Shown: positions 6,011 through 14,738 of the stretch, piece by piece
Numbering within the stretch: position 1 is the stretch's first letter
Layout: each line of letters opens with the position of its first letter
NCBI GenBank assembly: GCA_965369375.1
Contig: CBDUQN010000049.1
Location: forward strand, 1-23,169
DNA: 23,169 bases
Source: CBDUQN01 sp965369375
GTDB taxonomy: Bacteria; Krumholzibacteriota; Krumholzibacteriia; Krumholzibacteriales; Krumholzibacteriaceae
Reading direction: 5' to 3'
The notes under the pieces: generated by a model
The model's input: the letters and a program-made list of their open reading frames with translations, nothing else
Told to the model about the DNA's origin: nothing
Database searches by the model: none
Made by a program: the position numbers and the translations under genes

Positions 6011-8020
6011 TTATGCGGGCTCGTTGTTTTTAGCCTGAAGTGGAATCCTGATCAGCACATATGCCAGAATGGCGAAGATAACGAGCGCCAACCACGGATT
6101 TCCACCGGGAATGATCTGCGGTATAATAGACTCACCCTTGCCCGCTACGACCGTGCCGGCGATTATAATTCCCATCAACGCTTGCCCGGCGATCAGTCCT
6201 GATGCGAGCAGAATGCCTGTATTCTCGACTTTTTCCTTATTGAGATTCTGTTTCTCCCTGAACTGCTCGGTGATCCACTTGAGAATTCCGCCTATGAATA
6301 TGGCGAATGTCGTGTGGAACGGCAAGTACATCCCGACGGCGATCAACATCGGCGAGGGAGCGCCGATGAGTATGAGGCCGATTGCGAAGAGAGATCCCAT
6401 TATCACGAGCGGCCAGGCCATCTGGCCGGTAATGATTCCCTGGCTGAGCATGGCCATGAGTCCCGCCTGTGGAGCCGGGAGGAGTTCTCCGCCGATCCCG
6501 CCTTTTTCCATGTATCCGGTATGAAGCAGCTGGAGCACGAGTGCCATGACGAATGCGGCTGCGATGACGCCGATCATGCAACCGATCTCCATGGCCCTCG
6601 GTGTGCCGCCGAGGATATGCCCTGCCTTTAAATCTTGGATGATGTCACCCGCGACGCCGCTCGAGCAGCAGACGACCGCTGCAACACCGAGCACCGCGGC
6701 GATACCGAATGGGCCTTTGACTCCAACGGCGACCATGAGTATTGCGGCAACGATCAGCGTCGAAAGCGTTAGCCCCGATATCGGATTGTTGCTCGAGCCG
6801 ATCGTTCCGACAAGAAAGCCGGCCACTGCGGCGAAAAGGAATCCGGCAACGGTCATAACCAGAGCCGAGACGATTGCGCCGATAAAACTGTGGCTGAAAT
6901 GGTAGTACAGGAAGGCAATCGGAATAATGAGTAGGATAATTCCGATGAGTGCACCGGAATAGGGGAGATCCTTTTCGAGACGGCTCGTTTCGGCCTCGCC
7001 CGATCCCTTGCCGATCTTCCGCAGGTCTTTGAAGGCACGGGCCATCCCGGTGCCGAGGGACTTGCGCATCTTAAAGAGCGTGTAGAAGGCACCGACGAGC
7101 ATAGCGCCCACCGCGAGAGGCCGGACCTGTGAGTTCCAGACCGCTGCGGATGCATCGATCCAGCTCGTTCCACCCGCGATGATGTCGGCGAATTCTCCGT
7201 TGATGAATATGAACAGCGGGGCGAGCATGATGTGTCCGAAAACGCCGCCTGAGAAGACAACAGCGGCGAGCTTAGGGCCGATGATGTATCCCACACCGAG
7301 CATCGCCGGTGATGCGTCGGGTGATTCGATGAAAATACCGCCCGTCGGATTGGAGGTTGGTCCTACTTTATTCATCCCGCTCGTCATCAGCTGGAAATTC
7401 TTCACAATTGGAAGTGTCCAGAACTTCTTGACGAAACCCTGCACAACCTGAAAGCCGAAGTCGTTCCTGAGCAGCTCGAGCAGCGCGGAAAGTCCTATTG
7501 CGCCGAAGACATACTTGGCGCCCGTGGCGTGTCCCTGACCCGCCTTTACGATTTCCGCGCAGGCGACACTTTCGGGGAATGGTAGAGTTGTGTCCTCGAT
7601 GAGCACTCGCCTGAGAAAGATAACGAAGAGTACGCCCAGCACGCCGCCGACGAGCATGAGAGCCGTGCTTTCCCAGTAATGAATGTTATCCCAAATCGGT
7701 TCCCCGGTTGTCGGGTTCTTCGCTATCAGGAATGCGGGAATCGTAAAGATAGCTCCGGCGACAAGGGCCTCACCAACGGCCGCCGTGGTACGGCAGGTGT
7801 TTTCTTCGAGGATGGTGCCCTTGAAAGGTTTTAGCGCTGCCATGGCCATGACGGCGGCAGGGAATGTTGCCGCAACGGTCATTCCCGCAACAAGCCCCAG
7901 GTATGCGTTGGCTGCACCGAGTATGATGGAGAGTATCGCACCGACAATAATTGCCGGCAGCGTAAACTCCTTCATGACGGTGTCGGCCGGTATATAGGGC
8001 TTGAATTGATGATCGGCCAT
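6011..8020 (-). CDS. OPT-family oligopeptide transporter
   Basis: This 669-residue inner-membrane protein is highly hydrophobic throughout, with many predicted helices. Diagnostic OPT features are the N-terminal FTLPAIIVGAILSIILGAAN followed by AYLGLVAGMTVAATFPAAV, then ILEENTCRTTAAVGEALVAG, LPFPESVACAEIVKAG, and CSSGVAGDIIQDLKAGHILG with GGTPRAMEIG near the C-terminal half. Family members take up oligopeptides or metal-chelator conjugates by proton coupling; the substrate cannot be read from sequence. ATG 8020 has an ideal AAGGAGGT ribosome-binding site. A sigma-70 type promoter lies at 8100-8129. The leader holds a 13-base palindrome, CTGAT-caa-ATCAG (8036-8048). It is divergent from EBP2, whose palindromic sites flank the OPT promoter, so EBP2 may also influence it. 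Confidence 0.93.
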   Translation of the reverse strand: MADHQFKPYIPADTVMKEFTLPAIIVGAILSIILGAANAYLGLVAGMTVAATFPAAVMAMAALKPFKGTILEENTCRTTAAVGEALVAGAIFTIPAFLIAKNPTTGEPIWDNIHYWESTALMLVGGVLGVLFVIFLRRVLIEDTTLPFPESVACAEIVKAGQGHATGAKYVFGAIGLSALLELLRNDFGFQVVQGFVKKFWTLPIVKNFQLMTSGMNKVGPTSNPTGGIFIESPDASPAMLGVGYIIGPKLAAVVFSGGVFGHIMLAPLFIFINGEFADIIAGGTSWIDASAAVWNSQVRPLAVGAMLVGAFYTLFKMRKSLGTGMARAFKDLRKIGKGSGEAETSRLEKDLPYSGALIGIILLIIPIAFLYYHFSHSFIGAIVSALVMTVAGFLFAAVAGFLVGTIGSSNNPISGLTLSTLIVAAILMVAVGVKGPFGIAAVLGVAAVVCCSSGVAGDIIQDLKAGHILGGTPRAMEIGCMIGVIAAAFVMALVLQLLHTGYMEKGGIGGELLPAPQAGLMAMLSQGIITGQMAWPLVIMGSLFAIGLILIGAPSPMLIAVGMYLPFHTTFAIFIGGILKWITEQFREKQNLNKEKVENTGILLASGLIAGQALMGIIIAGTVVAGKGESIIPQIIPGGNPWLALVIFAILAYVLIRIPLQAKNNEPA

Positions 8021-8064
8021 TATACCTCCTTCCCTCTGATCAAATCAGGAATAGAGAGCAGACC

Positions 8065-8155
8065 GTCAAAACGTTGACACACTACTAAAGAGTAAAGGGA
8101 TATTAGACGTTATCGTTACATCGAGTCAAGGAAATCATCATGTCAGATATTTGAC
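8065..8155. promoter_or_regulatory. Two GTCA-N6-TGAC palindromes, probable regulator binding sites
   Basis: GTCAAAACGTTGAC (8065-8078) and GTCAGATATTTGAC (8142-8155) share the half-sites and the six-base spacing. Their centres are 77 bases apart. Relative to the predicted EBP2 sigma-54 start (8260) they lie near -188 and -111, normal distances for enhancer sites. They also bracket the divergent OPT promoter. EBP2 is the natural candidate to bind them, but this is inferred. Confidence 0.55.
8100..8129 (-). promoter_or_regulatory. Sigma-70 type promoter of the OPT gene
   Basis: Minus-strand TTGACT (8129-8124), an 18-base spacer and TAATAT (8105-8100) closely match the consensus. The predicted start is near 8093, giving a leader of about 72 bases. 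A GTCA-N6-TGAC palindrome lies 12 bases upstream of the -35 box and another lies within the leader. Confidence 0.6.
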
Positions 8156-8233
8156 GTTGTTGCTGCAGCGCGCAATGTTAATAACAGCATCAATTACATA
8201 TCGTCTCGGCAGTTACGCGTTGTATAGGCTGTC

Positions 8234-8248
8234 TGGAATAATGCTTGC
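8234..8248 (+). promoter_or_regulatory. Sigma-54 promoter (P3) of EBP2
   Basis: TGGAAT-N5-TTGC preceded by C keeps the essential GG-N10-GC core and a full TTGC box. The -24 box departs from TGGCAC at two of its last three bases. The predicted start is near 8260, 36 bases upstream of ATG 8296. Confidence 0.65.
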
Positions 8249-8295
8249 GCTCTTGATTGGATCTCAGGGCAGTGGAGGCTTGAGTACGAGGGATA

Positions 8296-9855
8296 ATGAA
8301 ATCAGTAGTGAGAGAATATCTCGGCTTGATCTGTGAAACATGCGGGGCAATGTCTGCTTGCATTCGTGTCACGTTCGATGACGCCGGAAGCAGCATCGTG
8401 ATTCTTGATCAATCTTACCGCACGGATCTCCCGAATGCTGAGCATGATATAAGCCGTAGCACGCAGCTGCCGCTTTGCCTTTCTGAAGGACTCAACACCG
8501 AAGCTATTTCTGATTTCGCTAAGGTCGAGTCGCCTACGTTGATGCGTGATTCTGCGTACAATGCATCGGCCTCGGCCGGCTTCAGCTGCAGCGACGAATC
8601 GTGGCAAGTCGTTGCGGAGCAGCCGCTATGCGTTAATGTTCATAAGCCGAAGTTGCCGGAGTATTTCCCGAACAACAAAGCATGGAATATCATGAGCCGG
8701 AACGGCGGTTATGACTGGCGGTTCAGGAGCGTCGTAAAGGGATTCGACGTTACCGTCGATATTCGATTATGTAAGCGGCAAACGGGATTCATACATCGAC
8801 GGATCTCGAACGCATGCGCCTTCCTAAGAACCATTGAAGCGATTGTTTCGGAGTATTCAATCTCTCCAGACAGCCATGCACCTCCTGATCCCATGCCGCT
8901 TTCATTTGATCCGCCTTTTATCGGAAGAACGCCGGTGGTCTTTGATCTCAAGAAAAAAATCAAACTCATCTCAGATTGCGGCATCCCACTCCTGATCGAA
9001 GGGGAAAGCGGCACCGGCAAGGAAATTGTAGCTCGAAATGTGCACCGTTTCGGCAGCAGAAGGGATGAGCCGCTCGTGATCGTAAATTGCATGGAGCTGC
9101 CGGAATCGCTACTGCAGAGCGAGCTCTTCGGTCATATTAGAGGTGCCTTCACCGGTGCTTCGAGGGACAGGGTAGGTCTTATCGAAAGTGCAAGAGGCGG
9201 CACTTTTTTCCTCGATGAGATAGGAGAAATGCCGTTATCGCTCCAGGCCGTTCTTCTTCGTGTGCTGCAGGAGAGGGAGGTTCGTAGAATCGGGGAGAGC
9301 AGACATCGCAAAATCGATGTCAACTTCATCTTTGCAACGAATCGGGATCTGAGCGAACTCGTGCGAGGCGGCAACTTCAGAGAGGACTTGTATTTCAGAA
9401 TCTGCGGGATCAACCTCTATGTTCCGCCTCTGAGAAAGAGAAGGGAGGATATATTGCTCCTCGCACAGCATTTTCTTCAAAAGCAATCGGAGAAGCTCGT
9501 ATTGCCGCTGCCGAACATATCCTCCGGGGCGGCTCACAAGCTGCTATCCTACAACTGGCCCGGTAATGTGCGCGAGCTCAAGCATGAAATGGAGCGGATC
9601 ATCGCATTAAACCCCGGCAAGAGAATCGTGACCGGCAGTATGCTGTCATCCTATATCATTGAAAGCCTGTACGATAAAAACGCGCGTCACGGCGAAACGG
9701 GGAGCACGTTGCCCGCGGCCATTGAGCGTCTCGAGAGAAGCATGATAAACGCCGCGCTCGAGCGCTTCCAGGGGAACAGGACTAGAACAGCGTTTGCTCT
9801 TGGGATCACGAGACAGGGGCTGCTGAAAAAGATCAAGCGATACGGTCTCGTCTAG
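8296..9855 (+). CDS. Sigma-54 dependent activator with unrecognised N-terminal sensor domain (EBP2)
   Basis: This is a 519-residue enhancer-binding protein. Residues 1 to about 200 form an N-terminal domain I do not recognise; it is GAF-like in length only and carries a cysteine group, CETCGAMSAC (14-23). The AAA+ domain begins at PFIGR and has Walker A GESGTGKE near 236, an intact sigma-54 contact loop GAFTGA near 283, Walker B TFFLDEIGE, FIFATNRD, and NWPGNVRELKHEMERI. A Fis-type helix-turn-helix ends the protein: GNRTRTAFALGITRQGLLKKI. GAGGG precedes ATG 8296 by five bases. A sigma-54 promoter and paired palindromes upstream indicate autoactivation. It is divergent from the OPT gene and 201 bases ahead of the RND efflux operon in the same direction; either could be its target. 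The signal sensed is unknown. Confidence 0.92.
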   Translation: MKSVVREYLGLICETCGAMSACIRVTFDDAGSSIVILDQSYRTDLPNAEHDISRSTQLPLCLSEGLNTEAISDFAKVESPTLMRDSAYNASASAGFSCSDESWQVVAEQPLCVNVHKPKLPEYFPNNKAWNIMSRNGGYDWRFRSVVKGFDVTVDIRLCKRQTGFIHRRISNACAFLRTIEAIVSEYSISPDSHAPPDPMPLSFDPPFIGRTPVVFDLKKKIKLISDCGIPLLIEGESGTGKEIVARNVHRFGSRRDEPLVIVNCMELPESLLQSELFGHIRGAFTGASRDRVGLIESARGGTFFLDEIGEMPLSLQAVLLRVLQEREVRRIGESRHRKIDVNFIFATNRDLSELVRGGNFREDLYFRICGINLYVPPLRKRREDILLLAQHFLQKQSEKLVLPLPNISSGAAHKLLSYNWPGNVRELKHEMERIIALNPGKRIVTGSMLSSYIIESLYDKNARHGETGSTLPAAIERLERSMINAALERFQGNRTRTAFALGITRQGLLKKIKRYGLV

Positions 9856-9933
9856 CACGTGCAATTTTTGCAAGATATGCCGGCGCCGTGCGTTTACATC
9901 ATTAGACAAGACGAATGAGCAGTGCCGGCTATT

Positions 9934-9975
9934 GGCAGCGGGTAATGTCCCCGTTGCCGGTGCGCCTTCTGCACC
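9934..9975. promoter_or_regulatory. Two adjacent dyads upstream of the efflux operon; weak sigma-54 candidate
   Basis: GGCAGCGGG (9934-9942) pairs with CCCGTTGCC (9950-9958) with one G-T pair. Directly after it, GGTGC (9959-9963) pairs with GCACC (9971-9975). Within the second dyad CGGTGC-N5-CTGCA (9958-9973) retains GG-N10-GC spacing but departs from the sigma-54 consensus at several positions. The dyads may be an operator, a weak terminator of EBP2, or both. No convincing sigma-70 promoter was found before the TTG start at 10057. Confidence 0.3.
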
Positions 9976-10056
9976 TGTTGTGTTTCAGGACTATTAATTT
10001 CAGTAGCGATAGCTTATATTGGTGTTTTTCAGAGTCTTATCCGACGGGAGGAAAAA

Positions 10057-11592
10057 TTGATCAGGAAACGATTCAGAGCAGCGCTCTTTCTTGGCCTATC
10101 GCTGTTGATTCTCATGCCTTTATCGTGCGGTAAGCGATCCGAAACGCCGGAAAAGCAAGATTCCGCCCATGGGCAGGCGGCGGGTCAGCATGGAACTTCT
10201 CAGGGTGATTCTGAAATTCAAAAGATGACAACGGATGAGCTTGTTGCCAAGATGGAGAAGCTCGATTCCGACCAACTTTTTGATCTTATAAAAAAGCTAT
10301 CTTCTGAGCAGAGACGCACCGTGATGGAGAAGCTCTCACCGGAACAGCGGGTTGCCTTGATTGGGAAACTCACGCCGGAGCAGCGTCAGGCGCTTATGGC
10401 GATGCGAAGCGGCGGCCCTGGAGGACCGCCCGGTGGGCAACAGGGGCAGCATCAGGCGCCGCAGCAAGGCGATCAGCGCATGATGCCGGATCAGGGACAG
10501 AGAGGGGCGCTGATACCGGTTGAGGTGAGCAGGGTTATGCGCCGTGATATGACCGATTATATCCTTGCGAGCACGTCTATCGAGGCGCTGAGAGAAATCG
10601 AAATCTACGCTAAGACAACAGGGATCGCCACTGGTCTCAAAGTCGAGGAAGGCGATATTGTAAAGGCCGGCAATGTGCTCATTATTCTCGATGACCGTGA
10701 GGCGAAATTGAGCCTTCGTCGAAGGGAGATAGAGTTTCAGGAAGCGGAGAATGCGCTCAAGAGAAGCAAGGAGATGATGTCACGGAACCTCATCAGCCAG
10801 GAAGAGTTCGAGACGGCCCAGCTCTCGTTTGAAAGCGCATTGACGAGCTTCAAAGAGGCAAAGCTTACCCTGGAATATACGAACGTGACCGCTCCTATCA
10901 GCGGCACCATCACGGAACGCTTCGTCGAGCTGGGAACGATGGTTACCACAGGCAAGGCGCTTTTTCGCCTGGCCGACTTTGATCCGCTCAGGGCGCGCAT
11001 CTTCATTCCGGAGCGTGAGCTGCGCCGTCTGAGGGTCGGGCAGGAGGTTCTCCTTTCCGTCGACTCGGAGCCCGATCGTGAATTTCCAGCAATCGTCGAG
11101 CTCATCAGCTCGGTGATCGATCCCTCGAGCGGTACATTCAAGGTGACGGTGGAAATTGGGGATGCAGGGGGGTTCCTGCGCCCGGGCATGTTCGCCTCGG
11201 CGAAGATCATTGTCGACGAACATCCCGACACGCCGGCAGTGCGCGCGGAAGCTATTCTCTACGAGGGAAGACAGCGTTATATATACGTCGTGCGTGATGG
11301 AGTCGCGGCGAGGATCGATGTCAAGGCAGGCTTTACCGACGAGGGCTATGTCGAGGTTTCCGGCCCGCTCAGAGAGGGAGAAATGGTTGTTATCGCCGGG
11401 CAGAATAATCTCGCAGACGGCATGAAGGTCGATGTCGTCAAGGGCGTTTCCGAAGGCAAGCGCGAGGGAAAGGGAGACTTCGCGGGCGGCAATCACGGAG
11501 ACTCCCCGGATCCGGAGCCAAAGGTCAAGAGCGAACACAAAGACAAGAGGTATAGAGGATCGCCACCTGATTCCGCTGGACGCGGGAACTAA
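10057..11592 (+). CDS. RND efflux periplasmic adaptor (membrane fusion protein), lipoprotein, with N-terminal 12-residue repeats
   Basis: This 511-residue HlyD/AcrA-type adaptor joins inner-membrane RND pumps to an outer-membrane channel. It starts at TTG 10057 behind GGGAGGA. A signal peptide ends MPLSC at Cys24, so it is probably lipid-anchored. Unusually, residues 58-117 are five tandem 12-residue repeats, the last three carrying (S/T)(S/P)EQR, followed by a Gly/Gln-rich linker. The adaptor core follows: a lipoyl half-motif with GIATGLKVEEGDIVKAGNVL, an alpha-hairpin (RREIEFQEAENALKR, RNLISQEEFE), the second lipoyl half TNVTAPISGTITERFVELG, a beta barrel, and a membrane-proximal domain ending VVIAGQNNLADGMKV. 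The C-terminal tail is charged. Its stop overlaps the next start by one base (TAATG). Confidence 0.92.
   Translation: MIRKRFRAALFLGLSLLILMPLSCGKRSETPEKQDSAHGQAAGQHGTSQGDSEIQKMTTDELVAKMEKLDSDQLFDLIKKLSSEQRRTVMEKLSPEQRVALIGKLTPEQRQALMAMRSGGPGGPPGGQQGQHQAPQQGDQRMMPDQGQRGALIPVEVSRVMRRDMTDYILASTSIEALREIEIYAKTTGIATGLKVEEGDIVKAGNVLIILDDREAKLSLRRREIEFQEAENALKRSKEMMSRNLISQEEFETAQLSFESALTSFKEAKLTLEYTNVTAPISGTITERFVELGTMVTTGKALFRLADFDPLRARIFIPERELRRLRVGQEVLLSVDSEPDREFPAIVELISSVIDPSSGTFKVTVEIGDAGGFLRPGMFASAKIIVDEHPDTPAVRAEAILYEGRQRYIYVVRDGVAARIDVKAGFTDEGYVEVSGPLREGEMVVIAGQNNLADGMKVDVVKGVSEGKREGKGDFAGGNHGDSPDPEPKVKSEHKDKRYRGSPPDSAGRGN
10228..10407 (+). repeat. Five tandem 36-base units encoding 12-residue repeats
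   Basis: The encoded units are TTDELVAKMEKL, DSDQLFDLIKKL, SSEQRRTVMEKL, SPEQRVALIGKL and TPEQRQALMAMR. Length is exactly 12 residues each; hydrophobic positions 5, 8-9 and 12 and the KL ending are shared. The DNA copies have diverged, so selection appears to act on the protein. The last units resemble the LTxxQ motif of Spy/CpxP periplasmic proteins. Confidence 0.8.
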
Positions 11593-14500
11593 TGAAGATT
11601 GTCAGATTTTCCATTTCCCGGCCGGTCACGGTCGGGATGTTTACTATCGCCCTCGTTCTATTCGGATTTATCTCGTTTAATAAGCTCTCTATAGATCTTC
11701 TCCCGGATATATCCTACCCGACCATTACGGTGCGAACGGAGTATCAGGGAAATGCGCCCGCCGAGATCGAAAACCTCATCACCAAACCGGTCGAGGAATC
11801 GGTTGGTGTCGTTGGCAACGTTGTCCAGGTGAGTTCGATATCCCGGGCGGGCGTGAGCGAGGTCATGGTCGAGTTCGACTGGGGCACCGACATGGATTTC
11901 GCCGTGCTCGATGTTCGGGAAAAACTCGATCTCCTGCGCCTGCCCGAGGAAGCCGCCAAGCCGATCATCCTCCGGTTCGATCCGAGCCAGGATCCTATTG
12001 TGCGCTTCGTAGCATCATGGGATTCGGGTCTGAAGGAACTCAGGTCGTATATCGATGAGTTTATAAAGCCGGAGCTCGAAGCGCTCGACGGCCTCGCGGC
12101 CGTGCGGATAAACGGAGGACTGGAAGAAGAGATTCACGTAGACATCTCCGAGGGCAGACTCAACAGCATGGGCCTCACGATCCAGGGCGTCATAGCACGA
12201 CTGGCGGCCGAGAACATCAATCTTGCCGCCGGGAAACTCGAGGACGGCGAGGCCGAGTACCTCGTTCGCACGCTCAATGAATTCAAGAGGGTCGATGATA
12301 TCGCAGGTGTCGTTGTCGGGATAAACAACGGCGTGCCCGTTTACCTGCGCGATATTGCGGATGTGAAGAGCTCACACAAGGAACGCGAAATTATCATCCG
12401 TGTCGATGGTGAAGAGGGTGTTGAAATGGCCTGCTATCGCGAAGCGGGTCGAAACACGGTATCGGTATCGGGCAAGTTGGAGGAGAAGATTGCAGGGATA
12501 ATGCCGGAACTTCCACCTGGCATGCGAATAGAAAAAGTCTTCGATCAGGCCATATTTATTCGTGAATCAATGATGGAAGTTCTCAAGACTGCGATCATCG
12601 GAGGCCTTCTCGCCATTATCATTCTTTACCTGTTTCTCCAGCATGCCCGGAGCACGGTGGTGATTTCTCTCGCGATACCGATCTCGATCATTACCACATT
12701 TTTTCTCATGTACATTGCGGGAATATCGCTCAACATCATGTCGCTCGGCGGTCTCGCTCTCGGTGTCGGGCTTCTTGTCGATAATTCAATCGTGGTGCTC
12801 GAAAGTGTAAACCGCTTTCGGAAGAAGGGACTCGATAGCGTCGAAGCGGCGTACGAGGGAACCTCCGAAGTCGGCAAGGCGGTGATCGCAGCGACGCTCA
12901 CGACCGTTGCGGTTTTTGTGCCGATCGTTTTCGTGCAGGGCGTGGCCGGGCAGCTATTCAGGGATCAGGCGTTGACGGTGACATTCAGCCTTCTCACATC
13001 ACTCATTGTCTCGCTTACCCTTATTCCAACCCTATCTTCTCGAGGAGGCGGGCAGGGTTCGACGAATGACACACGGGAGAAAACGAAAAATCCTTTCACC
13101 GTTTTTGCAGGATTACTCGTGAAAGGGATTCACGCTGTTGCGAGAGGCGTACGCACGGTGCTTGCAAAACTTTTTTCGCCGCTTCTTCGTCTCTTTCTCG
13201 TCGTATACGAGAAAACGGAACGCTTCTACGGCCGGATTTTGCGGGGGGCATTGCATCGAAGGGCGGCAACGCTGTCTATAGCAGCGCTCTCGATGGTGCT
13301 CTGCGTTTTTCTCTACACACGTCTTGGAAAGGAACTGATTCCCGAATTGGTACAGGCCCAGTTCAACGTTGAAGTCAAATTCCCGGCGGGTACTCCGCTA
13401 CTTTCAACAGCGGGACTTATGAAAGATATGGAGGCCGTTGCCGGTGATCTCGAGGGTGTTAGCAGGGTCTTTTCGACGGTCGGCTCCAATCCGACAATGG
13501 GGGGGACGCTCGAGGAAAAGGATGAGAGTCGGGGGCAGATCAATGTGGCGCTCGGCTTCGGTTCTGACCCACAGCGTGAGGAGGGCATCCGGGAGGCGCT
13601 GCGCGCAAGCTATTCCTTCGTGCCGGATCTCGAATACAGGTTCACGAGGCCGAGTTACTTCACCCTGAAAACGCCGGTCGAGGTTATCGTCTGGGGTGAG
13701 GAGATTGATGTTCTAAAAGATGTGGCGCGACAGATCAAGCGGCTTCTCGGCTCCGTCGACGGCGTGACGGACGTCCGTTCGCTTCTCGAGGAAGGCACAC
13801 CGGAGGTGCTAATCAACTTCAATCGCGAGCGGCTCGCGAAGATGGGTCTCTCCGTCGGAGACATCTCTCATCTGCTTCGCAGCAAGGTGTATGGAGAGGT
13901 GGCGACCGAATTTGTCAGGGGCGAGCGGAAGATCGATGTCCGGGTCCAGGTCCGGCGTGATCAGATGCAGACACTCGAAGATCTGGAGAGACTGATAGTA
14001 AATCCCGGTGGCAATCCACCCGTGATGCTCAAATCCGTCGCCGATTTCGAGGTTGCATCGTCTCCGTCCGAGATACACCGCCTCGACCAGCAGCGTATCG
14101 CGAAGATAACAGCGAATCTATCCGGGAGGGATCTCGCCAGCGCTGTTCGGGAGATAGAAACACTCGTCGATGAGCGGGTCGTTCTCGATCCCGCCTATAT
14201 CGTGGAGATGGGAGGGCAGAACAGGGAAATGATGCTTTCATTTTCCTCGATGCGTTTTGCGCTGCTCCTTGCGATTTTCCTCGTTTACCTCGTCATGGCA
14301 TCGCAATTCGAGTCGTTCCTCCATCCATTTGTCATTCTCTTCACCATTCCGCTGAGCCTCGTGGGTGCGGTTGTGCTGCTCTTTATCACACGGAAGCCGG
14401 TCAGTGTCCTCGTGTTTATCGGTGTCATCATGCTGGCGGGCATCGTCGTCAACAACGCGATCATTCTCGTCGATTACATAAATACACTGCGGCGCAGAGG

Positions 14501-14729
14501 CGTGAAAAAGCTCGAGGCAATCCAGCAGGCCGCTCAGGTCCGTTTCCGGCCGATCCTCATGACCACGGCTACGACAGTGCTCGGCCTCGTGCCGATGGCG
14601 CTCGGCCTCGGTGAGGGAGGCGAGATCAGATCGCCGATGGCGATTACGGTGATCGGCGGGCTCGTTTTCTCGACACTCCTGACCCTTGTCGTCATACCGG
14701 TTGTATATTCCATTTTTGAGAGGGAATAG
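11592..14729 (+). CDS. RND efflux permease, HAE1-type, first of two
   Basis: This 1045-residue inner-membrane transporter has the AcrB-like duplicated architecture. TM1 begins FSISRPVTVGMFTIALVLFG, then LPDISYPTITVRTEY and the first periplasmic porter loop. TM4 reads GLALGVGLLVDNSIVVLESV, with one Asp of the proton relay kept and the neighbour replaced by Asn compared with AcrB Asp407-Asp408. A second porter loop begins RLGKELIPELVQAQFNVEV. TM10 reads IMLAGIVVNNAIILVDYIN, with Asn at the place of AcrB Lys940, as in many non-enterobacterial members. TM11 carries RFRPILMTTATTVLGLVPMA. Export by proton antiport is expected, substrate unknown. It is translationally coupled to the adaptor and nine bases ahead of the second permease. 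Confidence 0.95.
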   Translation: MKIVRFSISRPVTVGMFTIALVLFGFISFNKLSIDLLPDISYPTITVRTEYQGNAPAEIENLITKPVEESVGVVGNVVQVSSISRAGVSEVMVEFDWGTDMDFAVLDVREKLDLLRLPEEAAKPIILRFDPSQDPIVRFVASWDSGLKELRSYIDEFIKPELEALDGLAAVRINGGLEEEIHVDISEGRLNSMGLTIQGVIARLAAENINLAAGKLEDGEAEYLVRTLNEFKRVDDIAGVVVGINNGVPVYLRDIADVKSSHKEREIIIRVDGEEGVEMACYREAGRNTVSVSGKLEEKIAGIMPELPPGMRIEKVFDQAIFIRESMMEVLKTAIIGGLLAIIILYLFLQHARSTVVISLAIPISIITTFFLMYIAGISLNIMSLGGLALGVGLLVDNSIVVLESVNRFRKKGLDSVEAAYEGTSEVGKAVIAATLTTVAVFVPIVFVQGVAGQLFRDQALTVTFSLLTSLIVSLTLIPTLSSRGGGQGSTNDTREKTKNPFTVFAGLLVKGIHAVARGVRTVLAKLFSPLLRLFLVVYEKTERFYGRILRGALHRRAATLSIAALSMVLCVFLYTRLGKELIPELVQAQFNVEVKFPAGTPLLSTAGLMKDMEAVAGDLEGVSRVFSTVGSNPTMGGTLEEKDESRGQINVALGFGSDPQREEGIREALRASYSFVPDLEYRFTRPSYFTLKTPVEVIVWGEEIDVLKDVARQIKRLLGSVDGVTDVRSLLEEGTPEVLINFNRERLAKMGLSVGDISHLLRSKVYGEVATEFVRGERKIDVRVQVRRDQMQTLEDLERLIVNPGGNPPVMLKSVADFEVASSPSEIHRLDQQRIAKITANLSGRDLASAVREIETLVDERVVLDPAYIVEMGGQNREMMLSFSSMRFALLLAIFLVYLVMASQFESFLHPFVILFTIPLSLVGAVVLLFITRKPVSVLVFIGVIMLAGIVVNNAIILVDYINTLRRRGVKKLEAIQQAAQVRFRPILMTTATTVLGLVPMALGLGEGGEIRSPMAITVIGGLVFSTLLTLVVIPVVYSIFERE

Positions 14730-14738
14730 GCAAAATAA

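Noticed and set aside
5550..8020. Ribosomally made peptide (RiPP) cluster around the PqqD-like gene
   Set aside because: No precursor peptide, radical-SAM, YcaO or other modifying enzyme lies in the window; stand-alone PqqD-like proteins are common outside such clusters.
8151..8336. 61-codon plus-strand frame in the OPT/EBP2 intergenic region
   Set aside because: It begins at TTG without a ribosome-binding site, covers the sigma-54 promoter and overlaps the EBP2 start in another frame.
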